Origin: Saccharothrix sp. NRRL B-16348
GTDB taxonomy: Bacteria > Actinomycetota > Actinomycetes > Mycobacteriales > Pseudonocardiaceae
Direction of reading: 5' to 3'
Assembly: GCF_001280085.1 (NCBI RefSeq)
Contig: NZ_LGED01000114.1
Span: 1-64,000 of the forward strand
Length of the DNA stretch: 64,000 nucleotides
The translations under genes were made by a program, and so were the position numbers. The notes below the pieces were generated by a model that was not told the DNA's origin, did no database searches, and saw only the letters and a program-made list of their open reading frames with translations. Within the stretch, counting starts at the first letter, position 1, and each line of letters opens with the position of its first letter. This document shows, in pieces, positions 62,469-64,000 of this stretch.

Positions 62469-62622
62469 GACGAATTCCCCCCACCTGGGAATCGCCCGGG
62501 CCCGAGGGGGACGTTACGCGCAGGCACCACGCCATCACACGGTGATATCTCACCTTGTGCTGCCCGACCCGCGTCCCGCCCTGCGACCGTTCCAGGTCCG
62601 CAACCTTGAGGGGGGAATCGGG

Positions 62623-63141
62623 ATGAAGTACCTGACCAAGCTGCTCGCGGTGGTGGGCCTGCTGCTCACCGCCCTGGTCGTCGCGCCGTCGGCCGCCTCG
62701 GCCGCCTCGGCCGCGCCGGTCGCGTCGGTCGCCGCGCTGACGCCGGACGGTCCCATCTACAACCAGCACGACTGGCGCTGCCTGGACTCGGACGTCTCGT
62801 CGCCGACGCACAACGGCACCAAGGTGCAGATCTGGGACTGCAACGGCTGGACGAACCAGCAGTGGACCTACTACGACGACAACACCATCCGCAGCACGCA
62901 CGACGGCCGTTGCCTCGACGCGGACGTCTCGTCGACCACCCACAACGGCACCAAGATCCAGGTGTGGGACTGCAACGGGTGGAACAACCAGAAGTGGACG
63001 ATCTACACCAACGGGGAGATCGTGAGCCGGCACGACGGCCGGTGCCTCGACCTGGACGTCTCGTCGACCACGCACAACGGCAGCAAGGTGCAGCTCTGGG
63101 ACTGCAACGGCTGGCTCAACCAGGCCTGGTACAAGCCGTGA
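62623..63141 (+). CDS. Secreted ricin-type beta-trefoil lectin
   Basis: 172 residues: signal peptide (LTKLLAVVGLLLTALVVAPSAASA) followed by a single beta-trefoil of three repeats of about 40 residues, each with a carbohydrate-site Asp in RCLD-x-DVSS, then THNGTKVQIWDCNGW and NQQW (the QxW motif). The third copy ends NQAWYKP. No catalytic domain is attached, so it binds sugars, perhaps as a free lectin or wall component. ATG 62623 follows GAGGGGGGA. The DNA of the repeats is also highly similar, as expected of recent internal duplication. Confidence 0.92.
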   Translation: MKYLTKLLAVVGLLLTALVVAPSAASAASAAPVASVAALTPDGPIYNQHDWRCLDSDVSSPTHNGTKVQIWDCNGWTNQQWTYYDDNTIRSTHDGRCLDADVSSTTHNGTKIQVWDCNGWNNQKWTIYTNGEIVSRHDGRCLDLDVSSTTHNGSKVQLWDCNGWLNQAWYKP

Positions 63142-63159
63142 CACCACGGCTCCCGTGAT

Positions 63160-63201
63160 CACGCGGGGTCGTTCCGCCGCCGTGCGGGACGACCCCGCGT
63201 G
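63160..63201. terminator. Bidirectional terminator
   Basis: CACGCGGGGTCGTTCCGC and GCGGGACGACCCCGCGTG form an 18-bp stem with one G-U pair and a 6-nt loop, between the lectin stop and the stop of the convergent MarR-GNAT gene. Confidence 0.9.
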
Positions 63202-63207
63202 CGCGCG

Positions 63208-64000
63208 TCACAGGTCCAGCGCCCAGGTCTGCGCCTCCACGTCCCGGCCGAACAGGCGTTCCGGCGTGCTCTTCTCGAGGGTGAAGCCGACTTTCTCGTA
63301 GATGTGCCGCGACGCCGCCAGCCCGGCCACGGTCCACAGCACCATCCGCTCGTACCCGGCCCGGCGGGCGAAGCGGAGGCACTCGTCGACCAGCCGCGCG
63401 CCGATGCCCAGGCCGCGCGCGGCGGGTTCGACCAGCAGCAGGCGCAGCTTGGCGGTGCGGTCGTCCACCCGCACGCAGAAGATCGACCCGACCGGCTCGC
63501 CGTCGACCTCGGCGATCCACGCCGCCTCGTGGTCGGGGGAGTGGTCCTCCCCGTACTCGCCCACGACCCGCGCCACCAGGGCCTCGAAGGTCCGGTCGAA
63601 GCCGCACTCCTCCGCGTACCGCACGCCGTGCCGGTTCACCACCCACCCGAGGTCGCCCGGCCGCAACGGCCGCAGCAGGTACGCCCGCGGCACGCCGGTG
63701 AGCAGGCGTTCGACCTTCCGCATCGCCGCCACCAGCTCGACCCGGTCGGACGGCGGCACGGGGTCCAGCAGCGCGCCGATCTCGGCGTCCGACCGCGCGT
63801 TCAGCTCGGCGAACACCGACTCGCCGTGCGGGGTGAGGGTGACGACGTGGCGGCGCGAGTCGCGTTCGGACGCCGTGCGGGTGACGAGGCCGTCGCGCTC
63901 GAAGGCGGTCAGGATGCGGCTGAGGTAGCCGGCGTCCAAGGACAGCGCGGTGCGCAGGTCGGGCGCCTCGCGGGGGCCCGCGGCCAGTTCGAACAGCACC
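63208..64000 (-). CDS. MarR-GNAT fusion protein, 5' end outside the window
   Basis: At least 264 residues; the start lies beyond base 64000. The visible N-terminal part is a MarR winged helix (LFELAAGPREAPDLRTALSLDAGYLSRILTAFERDGLVTR, with wing RDSRRHVVTLT). After about residue 100 comes a GNAT acetyltransferase: WIAEVDGEPVGSIFCVRVDDRTAKLRLLLVEPAARGLGIGARLVDECLRFARRAGYERMVLWT, with the acetyl-CoA loop ARGLGIGARL. This fusion is known in actinobacteria and other bacteria; the regulator probably responds to the substrate of the attached acetyltransferase. Which genes it controls is not visible here. Confidence 0.88.
   Translation of the reverse strand, partial: VLFELAAGPREAPDLRTALSLDAGYLSRILTAFERDGLVTRTASERDSRRHVVTLTPHGESVFAELNARSDAEIGALLDPVPPSDRVELVAAMRKVERLLTGVPRAYLLRPLRPGDLGWVVNRHGVRYAEECGFDRTFEALVARVVGEYGEDHSPDHEAAWIAEVDGEPVGSIFCVRVDDRTAKLRLLLVEPAARGLGIGARLVDECLRFARRAGYERMVLWTVAGLAASRHIYEKVGFTLEKSTPERLFGRDVEAQTWALDL

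Overview
The window is high-GC actinomycete chromosome. It carries a mycothiol ligase (mshC), a Pup-proteasome locus, a ferrochelatase with an actinobacterial-type C-terminal cysteine cluster, and many leaderless genes in which a TAnnnT -10 box sits 6-8 nt before the start codon. The mix of genes and their order suggest a Pseudonocardiales organism (Saccharothrix/Lentzea/Actinosynnema-like); this placement is inference. The backbone from mshC (13.3 kb) through PAC2, a metH relic, hisE, a RecB-like nuclease, trmI and arc to dop-pup-prcB-prcA (56 kb) follows the ancestral order known from Mycobacterium tuberculosis (mshC, PAC2, metH, hisE-hisG, recB-like, trmI, mpa, dop, pup, prcBA), with lineage-specific genes inserted between blocks.

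Layout. 0-2.4 kb: ferrochelatase and two small conserved genes. 2.4-4.6 kb: a GH6 cellulase with a CBM2, preceded by two perfect CebR/CelR operators but broken at two places in its reading frame. 4.7-9.2 kb: a 6-phosphotransferase-type antibiotic kinase, a tandem repeat, a dispersed repeat and a MoxR-type ATPase with its VWA partner. 9.2-16.5 kb: secreted M23 peptidase with VCBS repeats, cytochrome oxidase subunit I, a band-7 protein, mshC and a secreted subtilase. 16.6-22.7 kb: regulator plus ABC exporter, ArsR regulator plus MFS, and a second MFS. 22.7-25.4 kb: PAC2, then relics of vitamin B12 biology (metH N-terminus; a cobalamin riboswitch core fused to remnants of cbtB and cbtA) flanking an intact HAD hydrolase. 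25.4-31.4 kb: FhuF-like protein, LysE exporter carrying an in-frame repeat insertion, nucleotidyltransferase, Eis-like acetyltransferase, hisE without hisG, and metabolic singletons.

31.4-41.8 kb: RecB-like nuclease, flavin monooxygenase with divergent TetR, M50 protease, a two-component system, trmI and the proteasomal ATPase arc. 41.9-52.5 kb: an accessory block that separates arc from dop. It holds an MFS transporter, a two-component system, an ABC-2 exporter, an IS5 remnant, an aldo/keto reductase, a NUDIX hydrolase and an orphan FtsX-type permease. 52.5-56.1 kb: dop-pup-prcB-prcA; Pup ends in Glu and so is conjugation-ready without deamidation.

57.5-62.1 kb is a glycerol catabolic operon (glpF-glpK-glpD) with its IclR/GylR regulator. 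Near-identical palindromes lie in front of both the regulator and glpF. The window ends with a small XRE regulator, a secreted ricin-type lectin and the start-truncated MarR-GNAT fusion.

The most unusual features are the paired decay of metH and the riboswitch-cbtBA locus, the dispersed repeat inserted in frame within a transporter gene, and the cellulase whose control region is intact while its coding frame is not.
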